Positions 9,319-18,264 of a DNA stretch of 64,000 nucleotides are shown one piece after another. Position 1 is the first letter of the stretch; the number at the start of each line of letters is the position of its first letter. Source of the DNA: Acidobacteriota bacterium (GTDB lineage: Bacteria; Acidobacteriota; Terriglobia; Terriglobales; Acidobacteriaceae); contig JAFDVP010000001.1 of assembly GCA_018268895.1 (NCBI GenBank), positions 992,001-1,056,000 of the forward strand, in the 5' to 3' direction. The notes below the pieces were generated by a model. It was not told where the DNA came from, did no database searches, and saw only the letters and a program-made list of their open reading frames with translations. The position numbers and the translations under genes are program-made.

Positions 9319-9999
9319 ATGACAAATAACATCAAACGGTTTAGAGCACCGCTGGAGCCGTTACCCGGCAACCTTGGATGGACCGTTGCCCGTATACCAT
9401 TCGACGTCTCGAAAAGCTGGAAGAAGATGGTCCGCCTGCGCGTCAAAGTAGAGGCTGGTGGACAGATATTCCGCACGTCCCTGTTTCCCGATTCGACGCA
9501 CGGCGGCCACTTCGTAGTGGTCAACAAACGGATGCAGAAGGCGGCTGGCGTGAAGACGGGTGGCATGATCGATCTGGCCGTGGAGCCGGATATTGAAAAG
9601 CGAGATGCGCAAGTGCCGGCCGAGCTGGCCACCATCTTTAAAAAAGAGAAGGCGGTTGCCCAGTGGTATGCGAAACAGAGTGATGCGACCAAGCACGATA
9701 TCGAAAATCGCTTTGCCCAGGTAAAGAGTCCGGAGGCCAGAAGACGCCGCGCGGACCAGTTGGCAGAGCGCGTTCTGTCGGCGCTGGAGGGGGAAAAGGA
9801 GCTTCCACCGATCCTTGAGATCGCCTTCCGCAGAAACCCGGTTGCTCGCAAAGGTTGGGAGCAGATGACGCCGTTACAGCGACGCGGGCACCTGCTGGGC
9901 ATCTTCTATTACAAGAGTCCGGAGGCGCGAGAGAAGAGGACGGGCAAAGCTGTGCAGGAGTGTCTGCGGGTGATGGAGAAGAAGCGTAGTGCGGAGTAG
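9319..9999 (+). CDS. YdeI/OmpD-associated family protein (DUF1905-like)
   Basis: A soluble protein of 226 residues with a small DUF1905-like barrel in the N-terminal half (WTVARIPFDVSKSW, RLRVKVEAGG, FVVVNKRMQKAAGVKTG). A C-terminal YdeI/OmpD-associated helical domain follows (LPPILEIAFRRNP, GWEQMTPLQRRG, YYKSPEARE). The family is linked to bacteriocin protection and to envelope stress in enterobacteria, but no molecular activity is established. The ATG at 9319 is preferred over 9313 because GAGAGG ends 7 nt upstream. It is divergent from lpxB with about 40 bp between start codons. It is tail to tail with the alginate-lyase-family gene, with only 3 bp between stops. Confidence 0.85.
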   Translation: MTNNIKRFRAPLEPLPGNLGWTVARIPFDVSKSWKKMVRLRVKVEAGGQIFRTSLFPDSTHGGHFVVVNKRMQKAAGVKTGGMIDLAVEPDIEKRDAQVPAELATIFKKEKAVAQWYAKQSDATKHDIENRFAQVKSPEARRRRADQLAERVLSALEGEKELPPILEIAFRRNPVARKGWEQMTPLQRRGHLLGIFYYKSPEAREKRTGKAVQECLRVMEKKRSAE

Positions 10000-10002
10000 A
10001 AG

Positions 10003-11154
10003 CTACGGCCGTGGCCGGGTGACCCATAGTAGTGGCTGACGGATGGGAAAAGTGCGGTCGAGTTCGACCGTTGTTGTATCCGGGGGAAGTTTCCTCCAAA
10101 GGTCGGCGTACTCCGGACGGTTATAAACCCTGGCGGCAAAGAGCAGCGCAGGCCTTCGCAGAGGAAGCTGCGAGAAATAGGTAGCGTCGGCTCGATAGGG
10201 CCACGAGCCACGATTGCCGATGAAGGGGAACAGCCGCGCGATGACGATGCGCATACCAGGGCCGTCCTGCAACTCGTAATCCCAAACACTCTCAAAACGC
10301 GTCGACAATAATTCGCAGCATCCGGCCAGCAGGTCGAGGTTGAACAGCGAGTTGCGATACGGGTTCGGCGTTGCAAGCTCGTGGACGAAGTTGCCGTCGA
10401 AGGATATCTGTGCGCGGATGGTGGAGGTACGAAACTGATGTCTCAACGTTGTAAGAGCGCTGTCGTCCTTCAGATTGAGCCTTGCGCAGGCCGCTGCCTG
10501 GAGCAGCCACGACGATCCGTTGTGGTCGTGCATGTCGCGCGCCAACCCAGCCGCACGCGATGTATTGAGCCAATCCAGATAGCTGGTAAACCATTTCGTA
10601 ATCGTGTCGAGTGCGGCCGGTGTGAGGGCGTCGGAGTTCGACAGAAACGGAACCGACTGAGCGATCTCCACCAGCGGCAGTCCTTCGATGACGCCTTCAG
10701 GGTGGCCGGTCTTTGTGCCGACTGCAACCTGCGCAAACTGAAGCGTTGGCGTCATGGCCGTCTCAGGTGCTACGAACCATGTCTGTAGATGAAGGACGGC
10801 TTGCTTCGCATAACGTTCGTCCTTGGTGATGACGTATGCGCTTGTCAGCGCTGGAACGATATGGCCGAGCGCGAACAAAGCATTGCGGTGAGCGACGAAG
10901 GCATTTGGCTGGTCCCCAGGCTCGGAGTAGAAATCGTGTGCCGACCCTGGGGAGCTGCCAGCGGGCTGTCCGGTGATCGGAGATGGTTCTTCTCTCAGAT
11001 AGCGGTCCGCCGCGGAAAGAATGCGGTCGTGATCGATGGCTGCAACGTTGGGGCGAATCGAAGAGCCGCCAGTAAGCGGTGACTGGCCAAAGAGCCGCGA
11101 GGCGAGCAGGCTTGAAGCGGCTTGTGTGCAGAACAATCTGCGCGTTGCGTCCAT
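10003..11154 (-). CDS. Alginate-lyase-family protein, Tat-exported
   Basis: A 383-residue protein resembling the PL5-type alginate lyase family, an alpha/alpha-toroid fold that cleaves poly-uronates by beta-elimination. The N-terminus carries a twin-arginine signal (TRRLF followed by a mild hydrophobic stretch and LFGQ), so export through Tat is likely. Family blocks visible are NAFVAHRNALFALGHI, TWFVAPETAMTP, GLARDMHDHNGSSW (with the catalytic-region Asn/His/Trp) and FVHELATPNPYRNS. Substrate specificity cannot be fixed from sequence; similar proteins act on alginate or on glucuronate-containing polysaccharide. It is divergent from the TonB receptor at 11256 with about 100 bp between, which hints at shared control of polysaccharide scavenging (inference). 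Confidence 0.87.
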   Translation of the reverse strand: MDATRRLFCTQAASSLLASRLFGQSPLTGGSSIRPNVAAIDHDRILSAADRYLREEPSPITGQPAGSSPGSAHDFYSEPGDQPNAFVAHRNALFALGHIVPALTSAYVITKDERYAKQAVLHLQTWFVAPETAMTPTLQFAQVAVGTKTGHPEGVIEGLPLVEIAQSVPFLSNSDALTPAALDTITKWFTSYLDWLNTSRAAGLARDMHDHNGSSWLLQAAACARLNLKDDSALTTLRHQFRTSTIRAQISFDGNFVHELATPNPYRNSLFNLDLLAGCCELLSTRFESVWDYELQDGPGMRIVIARLFPFIGNRGSWPYRADATYFSQLPLRRPALLFAARVYNRPEYADLWRKLPPDTTTVELDRTFPIRQPLLWVTRPRP

Positions 11155-11255
11155 GACCGAACCTCGCGCCGAAGAGTATCACGTCTGAAGCGATAGTTTG
11201 TTTTGCGGGTGAGCGCAGAGTCGTCATAAGGAAATTCACCCGGTAGTATGGAAGT

Positions 11256-13478
11256 ATGCGTGGGGCATGGAAAGCAATAGCTATTGGATTGGTGTTCAAT
11301 GCTGCAACGGCGTGGGCGGCCGATCGTACGGTAAAGGTGTGTGTTAAGGATGAGCAGGGCAATGCTATCAGCGGTGCCCAGGTTCTTCTGCGGTCGAGGC
11401 CTGTCATTTTTGCATCGAGCGACGATACGGGGTGTGCCCGTGTTCTGGCTCAGAGTTCCAAAACCACCGTTGAGGTCTCGCACGCAGGTTTCGCAACCGT
11501 GTCGCAGCCGATTGGAACTGGCGACATCAACATAATGTTGCATGTCGCTGCGGAAAATTCCGTTGTTGAAGTGACGGCGGCACGCACTCCGCTCTCGCTT
11601 GACGCCAGCGCCAGCAGCGTTCGTACCATGTCGGCGCAGCAGCTTGGCGAGGCGCCGGGCTTCAATCTCGACGACAAGCTGCGCCAGGTGGCTGGATTCC
11701 AATTGTTCCGCCGGACGGGCTCGTGGGTCGCCAACCCGACCACGCAGGGAACTTCTCTGCGTGGGCTTGGTTCCACAGCCGCCAGCCGCACGCTTGTGCT
11801 AAGCGACCAGATTCCTCTCAACGATCCTTTTGGCGGATGGATTCACTGGAACGAGATTCCTCTGTTGGCGATGCGCAACGTGGAGCTGATGCGTGGTGGT
11901 GCCTCTGACCTGTATGGTTCGAGCGCTATCGGCGGCGTCATCGATGTGAATCCCGTGACTCCTGAACAGTTCGATTATGTCCTCGATCTCAGCGGATCGA
12001 GCGAGGACACGTCTAGCCTGAACGGCCTGCTGACGGGTGCTGTGAAGGGCTGGAGTGGGCTAGGCGCGGCGTCCCTGTTTCACACTGGAGGTTATACGCT
12101 GATTGCCCCGGAGGTACGTGGCGCCGTGGATGTTCCCTCCAACGTGCACTCGCAGAGCGGGCGGCTTGAGGTGCAGCACGAGGCAGGTCCGGGTGCGGTC
12201 TTCCTTCGCGGGAACCTGCTGAACGAAGCGCGCAGCAATGGAACTCCGCTGACGACAAACGCGACACGCATCTGGCGCTATGCCACAGGCGGGGACTGGA
12301 GCGACGGTGGCAACGGTCGAGTTCTGCTTCGCCTGCACGGAGCGAACCAGGGTTATCGGCAGAGCTTTTCGGCCGTCGGCGCGAACCGTGCAACAGAGAG
12401 ACTGACGCGCCTCCAGATTGTTCCATCCGCGCAGTTGGGAGCGGTAGGCCAGTGGGCGCACAGCTACGGCCCTCTCACACTGGTTGCAGGCGCCGATGTG
12501 CTGGATACGCGCGGCAGGGATGCGGAGACACCCGTTACCAACAACGTTGCTCAGCAGACCGTCAGCATCAGCGCACGGCAGCGTGACACCGGCGTTTATG
12601 GTGAGGCGCTGTGGCAGCCCCATGGATGGTCGGTCGCGTTTTCATCGCGCGTTGATCGCTTTTCCACCTTCGATGCACGGCAGACTGGAGTCACTCCTGC
12701 ACCGGTTCTTCCGCAGATTGGGGAGACGATCTTCGATCCTCGACTGGGAGTTGTGAAGCAGCTCCGCGGCGGCGTCTCACTGACAGCTTCAGCGTTTCGC
12801 GCGTTCCGAGGACCGTCGATGAATGAGCTCTACCGCACAGGGCAGGTTGGGCAGCAGACGACCCAGGCAAATCCTGCGCTTCGCTCCGAGCGTGCGACAG
12901 GATGGGAGGCGGGCGGCTTGTGGAACGTTCGCCGTATTGGAACGGTGCGGTCCAGCTACTTCTGGACGCAGGTCAATCGCCCGATTGCGGCGGTGCAGAT
13001 CAGTGTGACGCCGACGAGTCAGTTATTGCAGCGGCAGAATCTCGGACAACTGACGAGCAAAGGCATCACCGCCGAGGTCGAGATGCGGCCTGTCAGTTTT
13101 CTTGCAGTCACCGCCGGGTACCAGTATGCCAACTCGACGGTCACGAAGTACCAGGTCGATCCGACGCTGGTCGGCAAGTGGACGGCGCAGGTTCCGCGCA
13201 ACTCCGCAACGCTTCAGGCGCGTATGGAGAAGCGGCAGTGGGGCGTCTTTGCAGTCGATCTCAGGACGAGCGGGCAGCAGTTCGACGATACCGCCAACCA
13301 GTTCCGGCTGAATACTTATGCGCAGGTCGATCTCTACGCTGAGCACTCCTTCGGTCACAAGTTTCGTCTCTATGCGGCAGTGCAGAACCTGGCGGACTCA
13401 CGTATTGAAGCTGGCCGGACACCGAACCTGACACTGGCCGCGCCGCGGATCATTACCGGGGGCATCCGAATCCACTGA
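11256..13478 (+). CDS. TonB-dependent outer-membrane receptor with N-terminal carboxypeptidase-regulatory domain
   Basis: A 740-residue outer-membrane receptor. A signal peptide (GAWKAIAIGLVFNAATAWA) is followed by an Ig-like regulatory domain (RTVKVCVKDEQGNAISGAQ) and then the plug domain with SLRGLGSTAASRTLVL, VELMRGGASDLYGSSAIGG. A 22-strand barrel fills the rest, with the usual aromatic C-terminal strand. The substrate is unknown. The barrel is of standard length, closer to BtuB/iron-siderophore receptors than to the very long acidobacterial OmpA-related receptors. Its divergent neighbour is an alginate-lyase-family gene, so oligosaccharide uptake is possible but unproven. Downstream of the stop is a hairpin-rich repeat before the convergent pgm gene. 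Confidence 0.92.
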   Translation: MRGAWKAIAIGLVFNAATAWAADRTVKVCVKDEQGNAISGAQVLLRSRPVIFASSDDTGCARVLAQSSKTTVEVSHAGFATVSQPIGTGDINIMLHVAAENSVVEVTAARTPLSLDASASSVRTMSAQQLGEAPGFNLDDKLRQVAGFQLFRRTGSWVANPTTQGTSLRGLGSTAASRTLVLSDQIPLNDPFGGWIHWNEIPLLAMRNVELMRGGASDLYGSSAIGGVIDVNPVTPEQFDYVLDLSGSSEDTSSLNGLLTGAVKGWSGLGAASLFHTGGYTLIAPEVRGAVDVPSNVHSQSGRLEVQHEAGPGAVFLRGNLLNEARSNGTPLTTNATRIWRYATGGDWSDGGNGRVLLRLHGANQGYRQSFSAVGANRATERLTRLQIVPSAQLGAVGQWAHSYGPLTLVAGADVLDTRGRDAETPVTNNVAQQTVSISARQRDTGVYGEALWQPHGWSVAFSSRVDRFSTFDARQTGVTPAPVLPQIGETIFDPRLGVVKQLRGGVSLTASAFRAFRGPSMNELYRTGQVGQQTTQANPALRSERATGWEAGGLWNVRRIGTVRSSYFWTQVNRPIAAVQISVTPTSQLLQRQNLGQLTSKGITAEVEMRPVSFLAVTAGYQYANSTVTKYQVDPTLVGKWTAQVPRNSATLQARMEKRQWGVFAVDLRTSGQQFDDTANQFRLNTYAQVDLYAEHSFGHKFRLYAAVQNLADSRIEAGRTPNLTLAAPRIITGGIRIH

Positions 13479-13497
13479 TACCCCTACGGAGAGGGGT

Positions 13498-13612
13498 ATG
13501 TTCCCAAAGCCATGGAGTGGGCCTTCAGCCCTCGTTAGCAGGTGGCTGGACTCAAACCTGGGGGCGTTGCCCCAGGCTGGTATAGTTTGGACCTTCGGCC
13601 CTGAAGAACTGC
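13498..13612. repeat. Hairpin-rich intergenic repeat element
   Basis: The gap between the convergent TonB receptor and pgm genes is a run of short hairpins. These are GGGC-cttca-GCCC at 13519-13531, CCTGGGG(g)C-gtt-GCCCCAGG at 13557-13576 (one bulged G), and an imperfect GGACC-ttc-GGCCC near 13589-13601. The composition and the CCTTCGGCCC/GGGGCGTTGCCCC phrases look like a dispersed acidobacterial intergenic repeat (recollection, not searched). It may also serve as a two-way transcription terminator, since it lies between two stop codons. Confidence 0.6.
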
Positions 13613-13632
13613 TTGTTCGCCTTGACAGGATT

Positions 13633-15279
13633 TCAGGCGATAGCGGCGTTCACCAGCGCCTGCGCTTCACTCTGAATCTGCTTCAGGTGATTGGGACCTT
13701 TGAAGCTTTCGGCGTAGATCTTGTAGACGTCTTCGGTGCCCGATGGCCGCGCGGCGAACCAACCGTTTTCCGTGGTGACCTTCAAGCCGCCGATAGGGGC
13801 GTGGTTGCCGGGCGCTTCTGTAAGGATGGCCGTGATCGGTTCACCAGCAAGCTCCTTTGCCTTGACCTGCGAAGGCGAGAGCTTGCCCAGTTTGGCCTTC
13901 TGATCCTTGGTGGCGGCGGCGTCGATGCGCTGGTAGACCGGGTTGCCGTACTTTGCGGTGAGTTCAGCGTAGAGTACACCGGGGTCTTTGCCGGTGCGGG
14001 CGGTCATCTCGGCGGCTAGCAGGCCGGGGATCAGGCCGTCCTTGTCGGTTGTCCACACGGTGCCGTTGCGGCGCAGGAAGGTGGCGCCAGCCGACTCTTC
14101 GCCGACGAAGCCGAGTGAGCCATCGATGAGGCCATCGACGAACCACTTGAAACCGACGGGGACCTCGAGCATGGGACGGTTGAGGCCCTTGGCGACGCGA
14201 TCGATGATGCTCGATGAGACAAGGGTCTTGCCGATGGCGGTCTTTGCTCCCCACTCCGGCCGGCTGGTGAAGAGGTACTGGATCATCACGGCGAGGTAGT
14301 GGTTGGGATTCAGCAATCCGGTGGAGCGTGTGACGACACCGTGGCGATCGTGGTCGGTGTCGCATGCCCAGGCAACGTCAAACTTGTCCTTGTTCGCGAT
14401 CATGCTTGCCATGGCGTAGGGGCTGGAGCAGTCCATGCGGATGCGGCCGTCCCAGTCGAGAGTCATGAAGCGGAAGGTGGGATCGACGTGCGTGTTCAGG
14501 ACTTCGAGAGGCAGCTTGTACTGCTCGGCGATGCGCGGCCAGTAGTGAACGCCTGCGCCGCCGAGTGGGTCGACGGCGAGCTTGAGCGCGGAGCTGCGGA
14601 TGATGTCGAAGTCGATGACGTTGGCGAGGTCGGTGACGTAGGCCGTGATGTAGTCGTGGCGGTAGGTCTTCTCCGCCGAGAGCGCTTTGGCGTAGGTGGT
14701 GCGCTTGACGCCCTTCAGGCCTGCTGTGATGAGTTCGTTGGCGCGGTTCTCAATCCACTTGGTTGCGGATGTGTCTGCCGGGCCACCGTTGGGAGGGTTG
14801 TACTTGAAGCCTCCGTCTTCAGGAGGATTGTGCGATGGAGTGATGACGATGCCGTCGGCGCGGTGCAGCTTCGGGTTGGCGTTGCGCGTCAGGATCGCGT
14901 GCGAGAGGGCGGGCGTGGGGGTGTAGCCCAGGTGTTCGTCGATCATCACCTCGACGTCGTTGGCTGCAAGAACTTCGAGCGCAGTCGTGAAGGCGGGTTC
15001 GGAGAGAGCGTGGGTGTCGCGGGCAAGAAACAGCGGCCCAAGCGTGTGTTGTGCGGTGCGGTATTCAACGATGGCTTGCGTGATGGCGGCGATGTGGTCG
15101 TCGTTGAAGGATGCAGCGAAGGAGTTGCCGCGATGTCCGGAGGTTCCGAAGGCGACACGCTGCGCGGCGATCGCGGCGTCGGGATGTAGGGCGTAATAGG
15201 CGGTGATCAGCCGCGGCAGATCGACAAGCGAGTCGAGGGAGGGGAGGTGGCCGGGCTTGTTGGTCTCATTGGAGCTCAT
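13633..15279 (-). CDS. pgm: Phosphoglucomutase (alpha-D-glucose phosphate-specific)
   Basis: Cytosolic enzyme interconverting glucose-1-phosphate and glucose-6-phosphate, linking glycolysis with glycogen, trehalose and nucleotide-sugar synthesis. At 548 residues it matches the E. coli Pgm length. The N-terminal FGTSGHRG motif is at residues 44-51. The phosphoserine loop GIVITPSHNPPEDGG has the catalytic Ser at 149. The metal-binding loop reads ACDTDHDRHG, and the sugar-specificity loop GEESAGATF and phosphate-binding block ARPSGTEDVYKIY are intact. It stands alone on the minus strand between a repeat element and the divergent collagen-like gene. It may supply sugar phosphates to the envelope polysaccharide genes nearby. 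Confidence 0.97.
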   Translation of the reverse strand: MSSNETNKPGHLPSLDSLVDLPRLITAYYALHPDAAIAAQRVAFGTSGHRGNSFAASFNDDHIAAITQAIVEYRTAQHTLGPLFLARDTHALSEPAFTTALEVLAANDVEVMIDEHLGYTPTPALSHAILTRNANPKLHRADGIVITPSHNPPEDGGFKYNPPNGGPADTSATKWIENRANELITAGLKGVKRTTYAKALSAEKTYRHDYITAYVTDLANVIDFDIIRSSALKLAVDPLGGAGVHYWPRIAEQYKLPLEVLNTHVDPTFRFMTLDWDGRIRMDCSSPYAMASMIANKDKFDVAWACDTDHDRHGVVTRSTGLLNPNHYLAVMIQYLFTSRPEWGAKTAIGKTLVSSSIIDRVAKGLNRPMLEVPVGFKWFVDGLIDGSLGFVGEESAGATFLRRNGTVWTTDKDGLIPGLLAAEMTARTGKDPGVLYAELTAKYGNPVYQRIDAAATKDQKAKLGKLSPSQVKAKELAGEPITAILTEAPGNHAPIGGLKVTTENGWFAARPSGTEDVYKIYAESFKGPNHLKQIQSEAQALVNAAIA

Positions 15280-15581
15280 GTCGTCGCTTCAATTCCTTTT
15301 CGAAGATCAAATAGTCAACTTATGCACTATATGAGATGCGATGCCGGTGAGGAAGACCACCGATGTTGCAAACCCAGTGATGGCGCGGATGCGAATAACG
15401 CGGAAGTCGCATGTAATATGTTGATGTTTCCATTAAATTTGTCCCTGAACCATAAACGTGCAGGGAAAGTACCGCATGGCCGGGCCATGACACATGGCCA
15501 ACGTGCATCGCTGAGTATCGATCGTTGAACAGTGTGAGCCATATCGTCCCCTTTTCGGATCGATTGGCTCCAAGGGGCCCG
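15280..15581. other. Divergent intergenic region between pgm and collagen-like gene
   Basis: About 300 bases without a gene, holding the promoters of both neighbours. Two dyads are visible: TCCCTG-N13-CAGGGA (15442-15447 with 15461-15466) and CATGGC-CGG-GCCATG (15475-15489). Both are on the side of the collagen-like gene, so they could be operators or leader hairpins for it. No convincing -35/-10 pair was identified. A short in-frame extension from TTG 15525 is possible but less likely as the real start. Confidence 0.45.
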
Positions 15582-18188
15582 ATGGGTTTGGTTGTGAAGA
15601 TCGTGCGTTCTGCGGGACTGGCAGCGGCACTGCTGGTCGCGGCCGATATGGCCGCCATCGCAGTCGAGCCAGTGCTGATCGCCGATACGCACGTCAACAG
15701 CGCGCGGCCAACTGCGAACAGCGGCGCCATCTCGAACCTGAACGTTGGCGGCGGCTATACCGCATTGCTCCAGTTCGATCTTGGCACACTTCCCAGTGGA
15801 ACGACTTCGTCCCAGATTTCCCGTGCCTTGCTGCGGCTTTACTGCAATCGTGCGGATACGCCGGGGCTGGTGAGCGTGCAGCCTGTAGGCGCGTCGTGGG
15901 GGGAGTACAGCGTCACCTTCAACACGCTGCCTCAACTGGGTGCGGCGCAGCAGGTGATGTCAGTCGCACAGGCGGGGACATATGTCTGGGTGGATGTGAC
16001 GGCAATGGTCCAGGGGTGGGTAGCAGCTCCTTCGAGTAACAACGGCCTTGCCCTGACAGCAGGCACCGCTTCGGTTCAATTCGACAGCAAGGAGAATGAC
16101 CTCACGGGACATGCCCCTCTGCTTGATGTGGTGCTGGTCTCGCAGGGGCCAGTTGGGCCTAAGGGAGATCCCGGCGCAATCGGCCCGCAGGGGCCACCCG
16201 GCGCGGGTGGTGCTATCGGCCCTGCGGGAATTCAGGGTGCGGCAGGGCCAATGGGGCCCCAGGGGCCGAAGGGGGATGCCGGTGTTCAGGGGCTTCAGGG
16301 ACTGCAAGGCCCTGTGGGCGCTGCGGGGCCAGCCGGTGTACAGGGAGTTGCCGGGGCTACAGGCCCTGCCGGATCGCCCGGGCTGATCTACCAAGGGGCC
16401 TATGCTTCAACGACGAACTACGCGTTGGGTGACGTGGTGTTCTGGCAGGGGGCGAGTTATGTCTCGCTTGGAGCAGTCAACCATGGGAATACACCATCGG
16501 CCAGCCCTTCTCAGTGGGGAGTTTTGACGGCGCAGGGACCCCAAGGTCTTCAAGGGCCGGTGGGCGCGACGGGAGCTGCCGGGCCGCAAGGGCTTCCGGG
16601 ATCGGTTGGGCCTCCAGGCGAGCAGGGGCCTCAGGGAATTCAGGGAATCGCCGGGCAGGCGGGTGCGCAGGGAATCCCGGGCGCTCAGGGGCAGCAGGGC
16701 TTGCAGGGGCCGATTGGGCCTCAGGGGGCGGCGGGGCCGGCGGGGATGGCCTTTCGCGGCGCGTACTCGTCGACGACGAACTATGCGATTGGCGACGGAG
16801 TGACCTTCGGCTCGTCGGGATACGTCTCTCTGGTGGACAACAATCATGGCAACACGCCTGACCAGAGTGCGGGCGCGTGGGCTGTCTTCGCCGCCGGTAC
16901 TCCTGGTCTGACAGGTGCGGCGGGGGCTACTGGGTCTCAGGGGCCAATCGGCGCGCAGGGACCGGCTGGTCCACAAGGGCCGCAAGGGCAACAGGGAGCG
17001 ATAGGGCCGCAGGGGCCTCCTGTAGCGAACTACACGGGCAACTACAGCTCGGCGGCGAACTATGCGCTCAACGATGCCGTGAGCTATAACGGCTCGACGT
17101 ACATCTCGCTCGTCGCGGGCAATGCGGGCAACACGCCCGCGTCGAGCCCGCTGCAATGGGCGGTGCTTGCGGCCCAGGGTCCTGCTGGTTCAACGGGCGC
17201 AACAGGCGCTCAAGGTCCTGCTGGTCCGGCTGGTGCAACTGGAGCTACAGGACCAGCAGGACCTCAGGGGCCGCCGGTCAGCTTCAGCGGGGGCTGGTTA
17301 ACTTCGCGTTCCTACGCTGTTGGCGATGCGGTAAGCTACAGCGGAGGAAGCTATATCGCCATCGCCGCAAATAGTGCCCGGCAGCCCGATGTAAGCCCGG
17401 CTTACTGGGCCGTGCTTGCCCAGGCGGGAGTTGCTGGAGCCGCTGGCGCAACCGGAACGCAGGGCCCCCAAGGCACACAAGGCCCGGCGGGTGTGACATA
17501 CCGGGGGCCATGGTCTGCCACGACCGGCTACATGGCGAACGATGCGGTCTTCTATGCAGGCAGCACCTATCTCGCGTTGGCAACAAGCATGGGGTCGGCC
17601 CCGGACATCAGTCCATCCGCATGGGCCGTGCTTGCACAGGCGGGGAGTGCAGGTGCGACAGGACCTTCAGGAGTGGCCGCGACGGTGGCTGTGGGGACTG
17701 TATCGACGGGCGCTGCCGGGACCCTGGCGTCAGTGACGAACACAGGCACACCGTTGGCGGCGGTGCTTAACTTCACCATCCCGCAGGGCGCTGCCGGGGC
17801 TTCGGGAGGTGGCGGTGGAGCTGGGACAAGCGGCATTCCGTTTGCGTCGATGTATCACTCTGTATCCTTCAACACGCTGTACTACTCGGTGAACAACACA
17901 TCGACCAGCGCCTCGGAGAGTGCGCAGGTGCTGACGTGGGCGCCGAACGGCTGCACGGCATCATCGCTGAGCGTCTACTCGCAGCAATCGAACACAATTA
18001 CGGTTACGGTGCGAACGGGAGCGTCTGGCGCGATGGCGGACTCCGCGCTCTCCTGCTCGGCTGCAAGCGGGGGACAATGCACCGTAACGGGAGCCGTTGC
18101 CGTTCCTGCCGGAGGGTTTGTCGACCTCTCGATAACCGGGGCCAGTGGAGCTGCGGCTGGCGTCTGGACGGCCCTTGTATGCAACTGA
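15582..18188 (+). CDS. Collagen-like surface protein with N-terminal DNRLRE/CBM96-like domain and interleaved carbohydrate-module repeats
   Basis: A mosaic protein of 868 residues. ATG 15582 follows AAGGGG and starts a signal peptide (AGLAAALLVAADMAAIA). A DNRLRE/CBM96-like beta domain follows (ADTHVNSARPTANSG, LLQFDLGTLPSGTTSS, WVDVTAMVQGWV). From about residue 188 there are Gly-X-Y collagen stretches rich in GPQGP, GPAG and GATG. These are interrupted five times by a conserved unit of about 48 residues of the form Y-x-G-x-Y/W-ST-x-Y-x-GD-V-x-Y-x-G-x-x-Y-x-S-L-x-NxGNTP-x-W-x-VL. The units lie near 16387, 16750, 17026, 17278 and 17495, and resemble CBM5/12-type chitin-binding modules. The C-terminus has an LNFTIPQGAAG phrase common in phage-tail and collagen proteins, then a beta domain with four cysteines. 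A surface adhesin or filament is inferred. Confidence 0.88.
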   Translation: MGLVVKIVRSAGLAAALLVAADMAAIAVEPVLIADTHVNSARPTANSGAISNLNVGGGYTALLQFDLGTLPSGTTSSQISRALLRLYCNRADTPGLVSVQPVGASWGEYSVTFNTLPQLGAAQQVMSVAQAGTYVWVDVTAMVQGWVAAPSSNNGLALTAGTASVQFDSKENDLTGHAPLLDVVLVSQGPVGPKGDPGAIGPQGPPGAGGAIGPAGIQGAAGPMGPQGPKGDAGVQGLQGLQGPVGAAGPAGVQGVAGATGPAGSPGLIYQGAYASTTNYALGDVVFWQGASYVSLGAVNHGNTPSASPSQWGVLTAQGPQGLQGPVGATGAAGPQGLPGSVGPPGEQGPQGIQGIAGQAGAQGIPGAQGQQGLQGPIGPQGAAGPAGMAFRGAYSSTTNYAIGDGVTFGSSGYVSLVDNNHGNTPDQSAGAWAVFAAGTPGLTGAAGATGSQGPIGAQGPAGPQGPQGQQGAIGPQGPPVANYTGNYSSAANYALNDAVSYNGSTYISLVAGNAGNTPASSPLQWAVLAAQGPAGSTGATGAQGPAGPAGATGATGPAGPQGPPVSFSGGWLTSRSYAVGDAVSYSGGSYIAIAANSARQPDVSPAYWAVLAQAGVAGAAGATGTQGPQGTQGPAGVTYRGPWSATTGYMANDAVFYAGSTYLALATSMGSAPDISPSAWAVLAQAGSAGATGPSGVAATVAVGTVSTGAAGTLASVTNTGTPLAAVLNFTIPQGAAGASGGGGGAGTSGIPFASMYHSVSFNTLYYSVNNTSTSASESAQVLTWAPNGCTASSLSVYSQQSNTITVTVRTGASGAMADSALSCSAASGGQCTVTGAVAVPAGGFVDLSITGASGAAAGVWTALVCN

Positions 18189-18264
18189 CCGCCACAGTCA
18201 GTGGCCGGACCAATCGCAGAGCAGGTATGCTGTTGAGCGGTGTGTCAACCGCAGGAGTTGGACG

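Noticed and set aside
14299..15189. A 296-codon plus-strand frame opposite pgm
   Set aside because: Gly/Val/Asp-biased sequence without any family; pgm on the minus strand is fully supported.
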